Below, in pieces: positions 31,439 through 40,094 of a stretch of DNA of 64,000 nucleotides. Below the pieces are notes generated by a model. The model saw nothing but the letters and a program-made list of their open reading frames with translations. It searched no databases and had not been told where the DNA came from. Each line of letters opens with the position of its first letter. Positions within the stretch are counted from its first letter, which is position 1. Source of the DNA: Gordonia sp. 'Campus' (lineage in GTDB: Bacteria > Actinomycetota > Actinomycetes > Mycobacteriales > Mycobacteriaceae). The translations under genes and the position numbers were made by a program. The stretch is from assembly GCF_022206305.1 (NCBI RefSeq), contig NZ_JAKOIW010000003.1:124001-188000 (forward strand). Direction: 5' to 3'.

Positions 31439-32677
31439 ATGCCAGAGCTCACCACCCTCCTCGATCAGCTCATCGAGACCACCCCGCCAGCCGACGACCC
31501 CAGCGGCCGAACAACATTCGATGCGCTCCACACGTTGAGGTTGATGCGCAACATCGTCGACCACCAGATCGTGCTGCACACAACACAACTCGAAGGCCTG
31601 GGCGTCGCGCAGAAGGCGGGCAGCACCACCAAGAAGCTGTTGATCGAGATGGGACACGCACCCGCCGCGGCCCACCGCACAATGAGAATCGTCGACGCCC
31701 TACCCACCCTGCCCACAGTCGACCGTCATGGCGCCGACGGACGACTGTCGACTGAGATCGTCGACGCCATCGTCCGCGGCATGAACCACATCGAGAAACG
31801 TTGCAGTCGAGCGCTTTCCGAAGATGAGAGGACCAGCCGCGAGATCGAGCTCACCGGCCAGGCGCTATCGGGCGCGACGCCGGCACAAGTCCTCGAGCAC
31901 GCCCGCACCATCGGTCATACCCTGGCCGACGCCACTGACACCGACATCCCCGCAGCCGACGACGCGGGCTTGAACACCGTCAACGCCCACACCACCGACG
32001 ACGGCCGCGTCGCGATCCGCGCCGACCTCACCCAGGTCACCGGCGAGAAGTTCCTGTCGATGATCGACGATCGAGCGTGCCCGCGTCCCGAACCCGACGG
32101 TGCCGATGATCGTCGTTCGGCCGAACAACGCCGCGCCGACGCCCTCGAACTCATCCTCGACCAGGCAGCACTCGGTGCAAGCATCGACAGCGTCGGCAGT
32201 CCACGCACCCAACTAGTGGTGACGATCCCTGCCGTCGGCGACCCCGCGACCCTGCCCTGGACCGGAACCGTCAGCCAGGCCACCACCAAACAAGTGGCCT
32301 GCGACGGATCACTCACCGAGATCATCCTCGACGGCGAAGGGGTGCCGCTGCAGATGGGCCAGACGCGCCGACTGTTCCCGGCACACCTCCGCAAAGCCGT
32401 CATCGTGCGAGACAGGTGTTGCATCAAATGCGGTGCACCACCGTCGCATACGCAGGTGCACCACATCGCCCATTGGGCGGACGGCGGCACCACCGACCTC
32501 GACAACGGTTGCCTGCTCTGCCAGCGCTGCCACACCCAAGTACACCACCATGGCTGGGGCATCGTCATGGGCTTCGACCGGCATCCCTGGCTCGTGCCGC
32601 CCGCCACCATCGACCCACAACGCCGACCACTACCCGCCTACAACCGGCGCACCATGCGGCTCGACTCGGCCGCGTGA
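31439..32677 (+). CDS. DUF222 / HNH endonuclease protein (13E12 family)
   Basis: A 412-residue protein with an N-terminal helical DUF222 region and a C-terminal HNH nuclease domain (from about residue 320: CCIKCGAPPS, HTQVHHIAHWADGG, LDNGCLLCQRCHTQVHHHGW), including the two CxxC zinc pairs and the HH and N catalytic positions. It should be a zinc-stabilised nuclease. Family members are numerous in mycolic-acid bacteria and behave like repeats or mobile genes; their function is not established. The ATG at 31439 lies at the predicted transcription start, and a probable SOS box suggests DNA-damage induction. Confidence 0.88.
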   Translation: MPELTTLLDQLIETTPPADDPSGRTTFDALHTLRLMRNIVDHQIVLHTTQLEGLGVAQKAGSTTKKLLIEMGHAPAAAHRTMRIVDALPTLPTVDRHGADGRLSTEIVDAIVRGMNHIEKRCSRALSEDERTSREIELTGQALSGATPAQVLEHARTIGHTLADATDTDIPAADDAGLNTVNAHTTDDGRVAIRADLTQVTGEKFLSMIDDRACPRPEPDGADDRRSAEQRRADALELILDQAALGASIDSVGSPRTQLVVTIPAVGDPATLPWTGTVSQATTKQVACDGSLTEIILDGEGVPLQMGQTRRLFPAHLRKAVIVRDRCCIKCGAPPSHTQVHHIAHWADGGTTDLDNGCLLCQRCHTQVHHHGWGIVMGFDRHPWLVPPATIDPQRRPLPAYNRRTMRLDSAA

Positions 32678-32720
32678 GACACAACGGCACGACCACGAAC
32701 TTCGCGTAGCACCCTCAGCA

Positions 32721-32735
32721 CCCGGCGCTGCCGGG
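32721..32735. terminator. Short GC-rich hairpin after the HNH gene
   Basis: CCCGGC-GCT-GCCGGG is a six-base perfect stem with a three-base loop, about 45 bases after the HNH stop codon. It has no T-run; such short hairpins can terminate in actinobacteria. Confidence 0.35.
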
Positions 32736-32900
32736 ACCGCAACAGTCCTTTGACAACTCCACAGCGTTTACCAAACGACGCGAATGCCTGATTCTGGCAA
32801 CGCGGACGACCTAATGTGTGTGACGCGGGGCACAACAGTGCCGGGGCCCGCGTTTGGGTCGTTCACAACGGTCGAGTCCGCTCGACGATGGGAGGCAGTC

Positions 32901-34505
32901 ATGACTGCAAGTGCCGAGGTCACCAACAATCTGACCACCGAGCCGTACCGCTCGCGACGCAATCACTGGAACAACCAGGTGCGTCGGCACGCGATGATGA
33001 CCCCGGACAAGACCGCCATCACCTATCTGGACAAGCACACCACGTGGAAAGAACTCGATGACCGGTCCCACGCGTTCGGTGCGGCGCTGCACCGTCGGGG
33101 TGTGCGGTTCGGCGACCGGGTCCTGATGGCTCTGCTGAATCGCACCGAGTACATCGAGGCGATTCTGGGTGCCACCCTCATCGGTGCGATCCCGGTCCCG
33201 GTGAACATCCGGATGAGCCCGGCCGAGGTCGCCTACCTGGTCACCGACAGCGGTGCCCGGGTGGTCGTGACAGAGAAGCTCCTGGCTCCTCTCGCCGACG
33301 CGGTGAGCACCTCCACCGGCGAGATCGACACCATCATCGTCGTCGACGGCAGCGACAACGACGCGCACCTCGACTTCGAAGATCTGCTCGCCGAGGACGG
33401 GTCGGATCTTCCGGAGATCGACGTCCCGGAAGAGACCGTCGCCGCGATCATGTACACCTCCGGCACGACCGGAAAGCCCAAGGGCGCCATGCTGACCCAC
33501 CAGAACTTCCAGGCGCAGGCGGTGACCACGATGGCCACCACCAACGGACAATCCGACGATGTGGCGTCGATCGTGCCGCCGCTGTTCCACATCGCCGGCA
33601 TCGGTGGATTCGCGCCCATCTTCTACCGCGGGGTCCGTGCCGTGCTGCATCCGCTCGGCGCCTTCGATCCGGACACCATGCTCGACACCCTCGAACGCGA
33701 GGGCGTCACCTCGGTTTTCATGGTGCCCGCCCAGTGGCAGGCGGTCAGCGCGGCCCAGAAGGCGCGGCCCCGGAACCTCAAGCTGCGCACCATGAGCTGG
33801 GGTGCGGCGCCGGCATCGGACACGGTCCTCAACGCCATGAACGAGTCGTTCCCCGGGGCGTCCAACATGACGGCCTTCGGCCAGACCGAGATGTCGCCGG
33901 TGACGACCATCCTCGAAGGCAAGGACGCACTCCGCAAACTCGGCTCCATCGGCAAAGTCGTGCCCGCGGTGACCGCGCGTATCGTCGACCCACTGATGAA
34001 CGACGTGAAACCCGGCGAGGTCGGGGAGATCGTCTACCGCGGACCCAACATGATGATCGGGTACTGGAACAAGCCAGAGGCCACCGCAGAAGCGTTCCGC
34101 GGTGGGTGGTTCCACTCCGGCGACCTCGTCCGCGAGGACGAGGAAGGCTTTCTCTATGTGGTCGACCGCGCCAAGGACATGATCATCTCCGGCGGAGAGA
34201 ACATCTACTGCGCCGAGGTCGAGAACGTTCTCTACGGCCACCCCAGCGTCGCCGAAGCGGCCGTCATCGGTCGCGCAGACGAGAAGTGGGGTGAGGTCCC
34301 CGTCGCCGTGGTCGTACTAGCCGACGGCGTCGACGACCTCACCCTGGCGGAGATGGAGCCCTACCTGAACGAGAACCTCGCGCGCTTCAAGCATCCGAAG
34401 GACATCGTGATCATCGACGAGCTACCGCGTAACGCCGGCGGCAAGGTCGTCAAGCCCCGGTTGCGAGAGGCGTACGGCAGCAAGGACGCCGGCCTGTCGG
34501 ACTGA
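32901..34505 (+). CDS. Fatty-acyl-CoA ligase (FadD type, ANL superfamily)
   Basis: A 534-residue AMP-forming ligase. The ATP-binding P-loop YTSGTTGKPKGAM is at about residues 190-202, FGQTEMSP at about 330, SGDLVREDEEGFLYVVDRAK at about 410-430 and the catalytic C-terminal Lys in NAGGKVVKPRLR near residue 515. It activates a carboxylic acid, probably a fatty or sterol-derived acid, to its CoA thioester via the adenylate. GGGAGG lies six bases before ATG 32901; the frame is open from 32784 but that stretch is promoter-like. It is convergent with a crotonase gene and may act in the same lipid pathway. Confidence 0.88.
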   Translation: MTASAEVTNNLTTEPYRSRRNHWNNQVRRHAMMTPDKTAITYLDKHTTWKELDDRSHAFGAALHRRGVRFGDRVLMALLNRTEYIEAILGATLIGAIPVPVNIRMSPAEVAYLVTDSGARVVVTEKLLAPLADAVSTSTGEIDTIIVVDGSDNDAHLDFEDLLAEDGSDLPEIDVPEETVAAIMYTSGTTGKPKGAMLTHQNFQAQAVTTMATTNGQSDDVASIVPPLFHIAGIGGFAPIFYRGVRAVLHPLGAFDPDTMLDTLEREGVTSVFMVPAQWQAVSAAQKARPRNLKLRTMSWGAAPASDTVLNAMNESFPGASNMTAFGQTEMSPVTTILEGKDALRKLGSIGKVVPAVTARIVDPLMNDVKPGEVGEIVYRGPNMMIGYWNKPEATAEAFRGGWFHSGDLVREDEEGFLYVVDRAKDMIISGGENIYCAEVENVLYGHPSVAEAAVIGRADEKWGEVPVAVVVLADGVDDLTLAEMEPYLNENLARFKHPKDIVIIDELPRNAGGKVVKPRLREAYGSKDAGLSD

Positions 34506-34545
34506 CCGGCGCGGCGTCCTCCCAGCGATCACCCCAGAGCAGCGG

Positions 34546-35346
34546 TCACTCCGGGTCGGCGAAGCGCGGCTCGCGTCGCGCCATCCCGGCGTGTACCGCT
34601 TCCATCTGGTTCGGCGACCCCATCAGCTCCACCTGCAGTTCGCTCTCCAGCATCAGCGCCGCCTCGGGGTCTGCACCGGCCCAGGACTCGTCATAGAGCT
34701 TCTTGGCAGCCCGGACCGCGTGCGGTGACTTCGCTGCGATCTCGTGCGCGAGTTCGAGTGCGGCGGCCAGCGGATCGTCGACGACCCGGGTCACCAGACC
34801 GAGTCGCTGGGCCTCGGCGCCGTCGACGATGCGCCCGGTGAAGGTGAGTTCCTTGGCGACGTCGGCGGGCAGGAGCCGCGGCAGGGTCTGGGTGATCCCC
34901 ATGTCGGGGACCAGACCCCACTTGACCTCCATGATGGACAGTCGCGCATCCGGGGTCGCGTATCGGATGTCGGCGCCCAGTGCGATCTGCAGTCCGCCGC
35001 CGAAGCAGTTGCCGGTGATCGCGGCGATCACGGGTGCCGGGACACGACCCCAATCGAGCGACACCCGCTGCGCGTGGTTCCCGAGTACGCCGGGTTCGCG
35101 GTCCAGCAGGGAACTCACGCCGCCGCCCTGACCGAGGCTCGACACATCGAGCCCCGAACAGAAGCTCTTGCCTGCACCGTGAACCACCACGGCACGGACC
35201 CGCGCATCGGTCGCCAAGGTGCCAGTGACGTCGATCAGGGCCTCGAACATCGCCGGGTCCAGCGCATTGTGCTTCTCGGGCCGGTTGAGCGTCGCGGTGG
35301 CGACACCCGTGTCATCGATGTCGACCAGGATTCGCTGTTCGGTCAC
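34546..35346 (-). CDS. Crotonase/enoyl-CoA hydratase family protein
   Basis: A 266-residue crotonase-fold enzyme with LNRPEKHNALD near residue 20, the first oxyanion-hole segment GAGKSFCSGLDVSSLG at about 57-72, and ITGNCFGGGLQIALGADIRY at about 108-127 for the second. In the position of the hydratase Glu pair, VKWGLVPDMGITQTLPRL has Asp and Gly rather than the full Glu pattern, so isomerase or another acyl-CoA reaction is possible. It stands alone on the minus strand, 45 bases past the stop of the convergent FadD gene, suggesting but not proving a joint acyl-CoA route. Confidence 0.85.
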   Translation of the reverse strand: MTEQRILVDIDDTGVATATLNRPEKHNALDPAMFEALIDVTGTLATDARVRAVVVHGAGKSFCSGLDVSSLGQGGGVSSLLDREPGVLGNHAQRVSLDWGRVPAPVIAAITGNCFGGGLQIALGADIRYATPDARLSIMEVKWGLVPDMGITQTLPRLLPADVAKELTFTGRIVDGAEAQRLGLVTRVVDDPLAAALELAHEIAAKSPHAVRAAKKLYDESWAGADPEAALMLESELQVELMGSPNQMEAVHAGMARREPRFADPE

Positions 35347-35349
35347 GTG

Positions 35350-36057
35350 TCATCGCCCTTCGGTGGTCGGTGGGTGCTTGATCGCGTTGAGCTGGCGGCC
35401 GCGCCTGCGGTAGCGCCAGATGAAGTAGCCGACGCCGACGGCGAGAAGCAGGCCGATGATCACGCCCCAGGCGGTCGCGGCCCGGAACCCGGGTGCTTCG
35501 ACGTCGAAGATGCGTTCGCCGGCGTGCGCGCCGTTGCCTCCGCCGGCGACGACGGTCAGGGTCAGGAGGTTGGGGATGGCGAGGACGACGCCGAGAACCG
35601 CGAAAGCGATGGTCGGCACGTTCTTCATCCGACCGCGATTCACGAACGACCACATGAAGAAGAGGATCGGGACGAACGTACAGACGATCCCGAGCACGAG
35701 ACCGGTCGCGATGCCGCGTCCGAACGATCCCTCGACGCGGCGTCCGATCTGTCCGGCCCACCAGCGGGGGAGGAAGGCTTCGAGGATGAAGTAGGTGACC
35801 ACCAGCAGTGCGGCGATGACGAGGCCGATGACGACCTTCTTGACCACCGAGTTGGCTCGTTCGCCGACAGTCGGTTTCGTCGTCGGATCGACCGCGACGG
35901 GGGTCTCCGAGGGTGACGCGGCCGGTGGCATCGAGTCGTGGTGGGAGCCCGCCGGGGGGACTGCCCCGGGCACTCCGGGTGCCGGTGGTGTTGCACCCGG
36001 CCCGCCCGGTTGCCCGGGTTGTCCGCCTGGATTCGCAGAGAACTGATCGTTGCCCAT
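35350..36057 (-). CDS. Membrane protein with Gly/Pro-rich N-terminus, four spans
   Basis: A 235-residue protein. The first 70 residues are rich in Gly, Pro and Ala (QPGQPGGPGATPPAPGVPG) and are probably disordered and cytoplasmic. Four hydrophobic segments follow: VIGLVIAALLVVTYFILEAF, an Ile/Leu/Val-rich one after GIATG, VPTIAFAVLGVVLAIPNLLT, and a final one before the basic tail YRRRGRQLNAIKH. Start ATG 36057 is chosen since earlier sequence is not coding-like. No family recognised; it is next to, and ends three bases before, the upstream crotonase start, so joint transcription is likely. Confidence 0.7.
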   Translation of the reverse strand: MGNDQFSANPGGQPGQPGGPGATPPAPGVPGAVPPAGSHHDSMPPAASPSETPVAVDPTTKPTVGERANSVVKKVVIGLVIAALLVVTYFILEAFLPRWWAGQIGRRVEGSFGRGIATGLVLGIVCTFVPILFFMWSFVNRGRMKNVPTIAFAVLGVVLAIPNLLTLTVVAGGGNGAHAGERIFDVEAPGFRAATAWGVIIGLLLAVGVGYFIWRYRRRGRQLNAIKHPPTTEGR

Positions 36058-36109
36058 GCGCCGAGTGTAGGCGTGGCCGGCGAGCCGAATGCCCGGAAAG
36101 TCGGCGAGT

Positions 36110-37231
36110 TCAGTCTGTGTTGCGGATTCCGCCATAGATGCCGCGCCGCACGATCCAGGGTTGCAGGATCGAGTCGACGGACCACGCCGGGAACCGGAAC
36201 GGCCGTCCGTTGGGCGCGAACACCTGCAATCCGTCGGCCTGCACCCCCAGTACCGAACCCCATCGACGACGAGGCGGCTTGTAGCGCCGGGCGCGGTCAG
36301 GATGCCCGGTGAGATCGGCGCGGATGTTGTGAGCGAGCAACCGATCCGCTCGGTTTCGTGCCGAACTGCGCAGGGCATCGGTCGCGGCCACATCGCCCAC
36401 CGCGTACACGCGGTGGTGCTCCGGTACGCGCAATTCCGGTGTCACGCGGACGAATCCGGCCGGGTCGAGGACCTCGGCGGGAAGCCATGCGGTGTTCGGA
36501 AAGACGCGTCCGATTGCCCACAGCACGGCGTCGGCATCCACCGCCGGCTGCCCGGTGGAGAAGCTGACCGGTCCCGCGGTGATCTCGTCACAGGCGAAAC
36601 CTTCGGGCACCTCGGCGCGGTGGCCGCCGTGCACCTCGACCCCGAGACGGCGCAGTCGTCTGTGCACATCCGCCCACGTACGTGGATGGTGTTGCGGCAG
36701 GGCTCGTTCGCCGGGGTGGTACAGGGCGATGCGTTTGTCCGGCCAGGTGGCAGCCAGGTTGGCGGCCGCGCTCACCGCCGCGGCGCCGCCACCGATCACG
36801 GCGATGGTGTCGGACTCCGCGAATCGTCGATGCACGGACCGGAGTTCGGCGTCGACACCGTCGATCGACTGGACTCTCGGCTGACGCCAGAACCCGTTGC
36901 GGACGCCCGTGGAGATGACCAGCGCGTCGTAGCTCTCCACTCGCACCGAGCCGGAGGCCTCGCAGACCGTGACCGTCCGGTCGCCGAAATCGGCAGCCGT
37001 GAGCGTGCCGTGCACGGTGCGGATTCCGTCGAGTCGACGGAAGCGTGCGAACGGAATGCGGTAGTCCCGGGCCCAGTCGTCGGGACGGCTGATGCGCATA
37101 CCGAGTTCCTGGCCGCTGACGAGGCCCGGCTTCGACGAGATGCCGACGATGTCGAACCGGCGGGCGAGATGTGTCGCGGTGAGCAGACCGGAGTCGCCGA
37201 GACCGGCGATGACGACCCGCGGTCGGCTCAC
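36110..37231 (-). CDS. FAD-dependent pyridine-nucleotide oxidoreductase (NDH-2-like)
   Basis: A 373-residue flavoprotein starting with GTG (VSRPRVVIAGLGDSGLLTAT) at 37231, overlapping the stop of the DUF1295 gene (GTGA). Two Rossmann motifs are visible: GLGDSG near residue 10 for FAD and AVIGGGAAAVSAAANLA near 145 for NAD(P)H. A final VYAVGDVAATDALRSS marks the FAD-binding end. The layout matches the NDH-2/ferredoxin-NAD reductase class of membrane-peripheral dehydrogenases. The substrate is not clear; it is last in an operon of glutathione peroxidase, DUF1295 and this enzyme, so a role in lipid or quinone redox chemistry is possible. Confidence 0.78.
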   Translation of the reverse strand: MSRPRVVIAGLGDSGLLTATHLARRFDIVGISSKPGLVSGQELGMRISRPDDWARDYRIPFARFRRLDGIRTVHGTLTAADFGDRTVTVCEASGSVRVESYDALVISTGVRNGFWRQPRVQSIDGVDAELRSVHRRFAESDTIAVIGGGAAAVSAAANLAATWPDKRIALYHPGERALPQHHPRTWADVHRRLRRLGVEVHGGHRAEVPEGFACDEITAGPVSFSTGQPAVDADAVLWAIGRVFPNTAWLPAEVLDPAGFVRVTPELRVPEHHRVYAVGDVAATDALRSSARNRADRLLAHNIRADLTGHPDRARRYKPPRRRWGSVLGVQADGLQVFAPNGRPFRFPAWSVDSILQPWIVRRGIYGGIRNTD

Positions 37232-38193
37232 GCCGTCGCCTGTCCCGGCGGATGGGCGCTCGGCTGCGAGGGGCTGACCCGGGACCGAGGCGGACGGGGG
37301 ACGAAGCGTGCGACCCGGTCGATGACCAGTTGATAGTCGGGTCGTCGCTCGAGGCTGCGCTTCTCCATCATCGGAATGCTGGCGCCGAGGAACATCGCGA
37401 GCATGAGTACTGCGCCGACGAACAGCCACCACCAGTCGCCGGGCGAGGCGGCCAGTCCGAACAGCGCCATGGACACCCAGAACATCACCTCGCCGAAGTA
37501 GTTCGGATGACGCGACCAGGACCACAGACCGGTGTCGAGTACGGCGCCCGGCTTGCGTTGGGCGACAAAGCGACGCAACTGCCCATCGGCGATGTACTCC
37601 AGCGCCACGGCCCCGAGGCCGACGACGGCCGCGACCACCGTCAGCCACACCACCGTCCCGCCCGTATGCGTCACAGCGACGTACACCGGGATCATGCCGA
37701 GGAACACCTGGATGGTGGGGAAGACGTGGATCGCGAGCAGGTCGACGACGAGCTCGGCGCGGCCGGCACCGGACTTCAGCATCGGGTAGCGCCAGTCCTC
37801 GTGGTGCAGACCGGGCCACCCGATCGCCCAGTTCGCGGTCAGCCGGATCGCCCACGCCGCGACGACGATCGCCACCACCCAGCAGTGCACCGCATCGATG
37901 CCGGCGTCACCGGCCGCCCACCAGTACACGAGCAGCGCGGGCGGGATCACACTCCAATAGGCGTCGTACAGACTCGAATTCGAGTACACCCGGCTGAAGG
38001 CGAAGATCACGAGCGTCGCCAACAGGTCGGCGAAGAGTGTGTCGAGCCACAGACGGCCGGTGTCCGGGCCCCACCCCAGCCATGCGCCGGCGACAGCGAA
38101 CGCCACCACGTAGGCGACGATCACCCGTACGAACGAACCTGTCCTGCTCACCGCGGCGGTTGTGGTCACGGACGCGTCCTCTCTATCCGACAC
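37228..38193 (-). CDS. DUF1295 / steroid 5-alpha-reductase-like membrane protein
   Basis: A 321-residue protein with about eight to nine membrane spans and the C-terminal motif LWSWSRHPNYFGEV (about residues 222-235), shared by DUF1295 proteins, steroid 5-alpha reductases and isoprenylcysteine methyltransferases, where it helps bind NADPH or SAM. It should act on a lipid-soluble substrate in the membrane. It follows the glutathione peroxidase gene by six bases and overlaps the flavoprotein gene by four, so all three form one operon. The flavoprotein could supply electrons. The exact reaction is unknown. Confidence 0.82.
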   Translation of the reverse strand: MSDREDASVTTTAAVSRTGSFVRVIVAYVVAFAVAGAWLGWGPDTGRLWLDTLFADLLATLVIFAFSRVYSNSSLYDAYWSVIPPALLVYWWAAGDAGIDAVHCWVVAIVVAAWAIRLTANWAIGWPGLHHEDWRYPMLKSGAGRAELVVDLLAIHVFPTIQVFLGMIPVYVAVTHTGGTVVWLTVVAAVVGLGAVALEYIADGQLRRFVAQRKPGAVLDTGLWSWSRHPNYFGEVMFWVSMALFGLAASPGDWWWLFVGAVLMLAMFLGASIPMMEKRSLERRPDYQLVIDRVARFVPRPPRSRVSPSQPSAHPPGQATA

Positions 38194-38199
38194 GACATC

Positions 38200-38685
38200 T
38201 CAGAGCTGCTCCTGGATCGGCCCGGCCAGCTTCTCCGGTTTCGTCGTCGGCGCGAAGCGAGCGACGACCGACCCGTCTCGCCCGATGAGGAACTTGGTGA
38301 AGTTCCACTTGATCCGGCCGCCCAGGACGCCGGACTTCTGATCGCGCAGCCACACGAACAGTGGGTGCGCGTCGGGGCCGTTCACGTTGACCTTGGCGAA
38401 CATCGGGAACGAGACGTCGTAGGTCAACGAGCAGAAGTTCTTGATCTCTTCTTCGTCGCCGGGCTCCTGGTGCCCGAACTGATCGCAGGGAAATCCCAGC
38501 ACGTGTAATCCCTTGTCGGCGTAGTCCCGATGCAAGTCCTCCAGGCCGCGATACTGCGGCGTGAAACCACACTGCGATGCGGTGTTCACGATGAGCAGGG
38601 GACTGCCCCGGTACTCGGAGAGGTCGACGGTGTTCCCGTCGATCCCGGTCGCGGCGAAATCGTACGCTGAGGTCATGGTCGACAC
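38200..38685 (-). CDS. Glutathione-peroxidase-family thiol peroxidase
   Basis: A 161-residue protein with the GPx active-site tetrad in place: Cys in NTASQCGFTPQY (near residue 39), Gln in FPCDQFGHQEP (near 68), and Trp and Asn in KWNFTKFL (near 129). Cys replaces selenocysteine, as usual in bacteria. The second Cys in FPCDQF fits the monothiol or thioredoxin-dependent type, and mycolic-acid bacteria lack glutathione, so the reductant is probably thioredoxin or mycothiol-linked. Start 38685 or 38676. First gene of an operon with DUF1295 and flavoprotein genes. Confidence 0.9.
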   Translation of the reverse strand: MSTMTSAYDFAATGIDGNTVDLSEYRGSPLLIVNTASQCGFTPQYRGLEDLHRDYADKGLHVLGFPCDQFGHQEPGDEEEIKNFCSLTYDVSFPMFAKVNVNGPDAHPLFVWLRDQKSGVLGGRIKWNFTKFLIGRDGSVVARFAPTTKPEKLAGPIQEQL

Positions 38686-38759
38686 GCTACGTGCCGATCA
38701 AGCACTTGCTTGGTGAATTCAGCGAAAGTGGACAGTGCGCCGTCCGTAACCCGGACACC

Positions 38760-39476
38760 TCATTCGCCGAAGCGTTCGGTCCGGATCGGCGCACGGTCGT
38801 GTCCGGCATCGACCATCCACTGAGCACAGTTCTCGACGAACCGGTTCGGCCCGCAGATGTAGACGGTGGGGTCACGAGCGGGATCCATCGTGAGCTCGGC
38901 CAGCTCCGCGGCGGACAGGCGTCCCGCCGGCCGCGGTGAGTCGGCGGGGGCCACACGCGTGTGGATCAGGTGGACATCCATCCGGCGGTGCTCGGTCAGC
39001 AGGGCCATCTCGTCGCGGTAGTAGACGCGTTCCGGACTCCGAACCGAGTACACCAGCGAGAACGGCGTGTGCGGCGCCTCGACCTCCCGCGCACGGATCA
39101 TGGACATCAGCGGCGCGACGCCCGAGCCGCCGCCGATCAGCTGGACCGGGCGGTCGTCACCCGACGGCCAGGTGAACCAGAAGCCGTGCGGGTCGCTGAT
39201 CTCGAGTGGGTCACCGGCTTCGACGACGTCGACGAGATAGGGCGACACCTCGCCGTCCTCGAGTCGTTCGACGGTCACCTCGACCGATCGGGTCTCGCGG
39301 ACGTCGGACAGCGAGTAGGCCCTCGCGGTCGAATACCCGTCCTCGGCGGTCAACCGGATGTCGACGTGCTGACCGGGCAGCGCGTGGACGGGTTCGGGCA
39401 GGGCCAGGCGCAATGTCCGGGCCGACGGCGTGATGTCGACGACGGAGGTCACTGTCGTGAGATGCCACGTCGTCAC
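38760..39476 (-). CDS. Ferredoxin-NADP reductase-like FAD oxidoreductase, partner of a molybdoenzyme
   Basis: A 238-residue two-domain reductase. RAYSLSD at about residue 61 is the FAD-binding RxYS motif, GGGSGVAPLMSM near 122 is the start of the NAD(P) domain and VYICGPNRFVE near 213 is the CGP motif close to the end. No ferredoxin domain is attached. GTG 39476 overlaps the stop of the sulfite-oxidase-like gene (GTGA), so the two are translated together; the flavoprotein probably exchanges electrons between the molybdenum centre and NAD(P)H. The last residues are RTERFGE. Confidence 0.85.
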   Translation of the reverse strand: MTTWHLTTVTSVVDITPSARTLRLALPEPVHALPGQHVDIRLTAEDGYSTARAYSLSDVRETRSVEVTVERLEDGEVSPYLVDVVEAGDPLEISDPHGFWFTWPSGDDRPVQLIGGGSGVAPLMSMIRAREVEAPHTPFSLVYSVRSPERVYYRDEMALLTEHRRMDVHLIHTRVAPADSPRPAGRLSAAELAELTMDPARDPTVYICGPNRFVENCAQWMVDAGHDRAPIRTERFGE

Positions 39477-40069
39477 GAGTACCGCTGTTCCTGCCAGGGG
39501 TCCCCATACATGTGGTACCCGCGTTCCTCCCAGAACCCGGGAGCATCCTCGGTCATGAAGCGCAGGCGCCGAACCCATTTGGCGCTCTTCCAGAAGTACA
39601 GGTGGGGCACCAGCAGGCGCGCCGGCCCGCCGTGCTCGGGAGCCAGCGGCTCGCCGTCGTAGGTGTCGGCGATCCAACCACGTCCGCCGGTGAGGTCGGC
39701 GAGCGGCACGTTGGCGGTGTAGCCGCCATGACAGTGGGCCATCACGTACGGTGCCGGTTCCCAGGGGAGCGCGTCGAGCAGGGTGTCGAACGAGACCCCG
39801 CGCCACCGGGTGTCGAACTTCGACCATCGCGTGACGCAATGGATGTCGGTCGACACCTCGTCGTGCCGCAGGTCCTGGAACTGCTCCCAGGTGAACGTCG
39901 CCGCCCGATGGTCGGCCGACTGGACCGCGAGCTTCCATGTCTCGACGGACACCGACGGGGTCGGCTCAGCCGAGAGCACGGGAAAGTCGAGGGTTGTGTA
40001 CTGACCGGGCGGGAGACGCCGGGCGTCGCGGTCGCGCCGTCCCACGAATCCCCGGTTGACGATCGCCAT
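39473..40069 (-). CDS. Sulfite-oxidase-family molybdopterin oxidoreductase
   Basis: A 198-residue single-domain enzyme of the SUOX/MsrP fold. The molybdenum-ligating Cys is in TDIHCVTRWSKFDTRWRGV (about residues 75-93) and CHGGYTANVPLADL supports the cofactor-binding fold. The C-terminal dimerisation domain of true sulfite oxidases and any haem domain are missing. No Tat signal is present, so it should be cytoplasmic. It is linked by a four-base overlap to a reductase of the FNR type, forming a two-component system; substrate unknown (sulfoxide, N-oxide or sulfite are family options). Confidence 0.85.
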   Translation of the reverse strand: MAIVNRGFVGRRDRDARRLPPGQYTTLDFPVLSAEPTPSVSVETWKLAVQSADHRAATFTWEQFQDLRHDEVSTDIHCVTRWSKFDTRWRGVSFDTLLDALPWEPAPYVMAHCHGGYTANVPLADLTGGRGWIADTYDGEPLAPEHGGPARLLVPHLYFWKSAKWVRRLRFMTEDAPGFWEERGYHMYGDPWQEQRYS

Positions 40070-40094
40070 GGTCGCGAAGTCTACGCGCGTGCCC

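Noticed and set aside
32765-32777. CGTTT-ACC-AAACG dyad upstream of the FadD gene as an operator
   Set aside because: Symmetry is real but short, and no regulator gene is adjacent; not enough to call a site.
32811-34241. A 476-codon minus-strand frame opposite the FadD gene
   Set aside because: It is a mirror of the strongly biased FadD codons (rich in Val, Gly, Asp and His) and has no recognisable motif.
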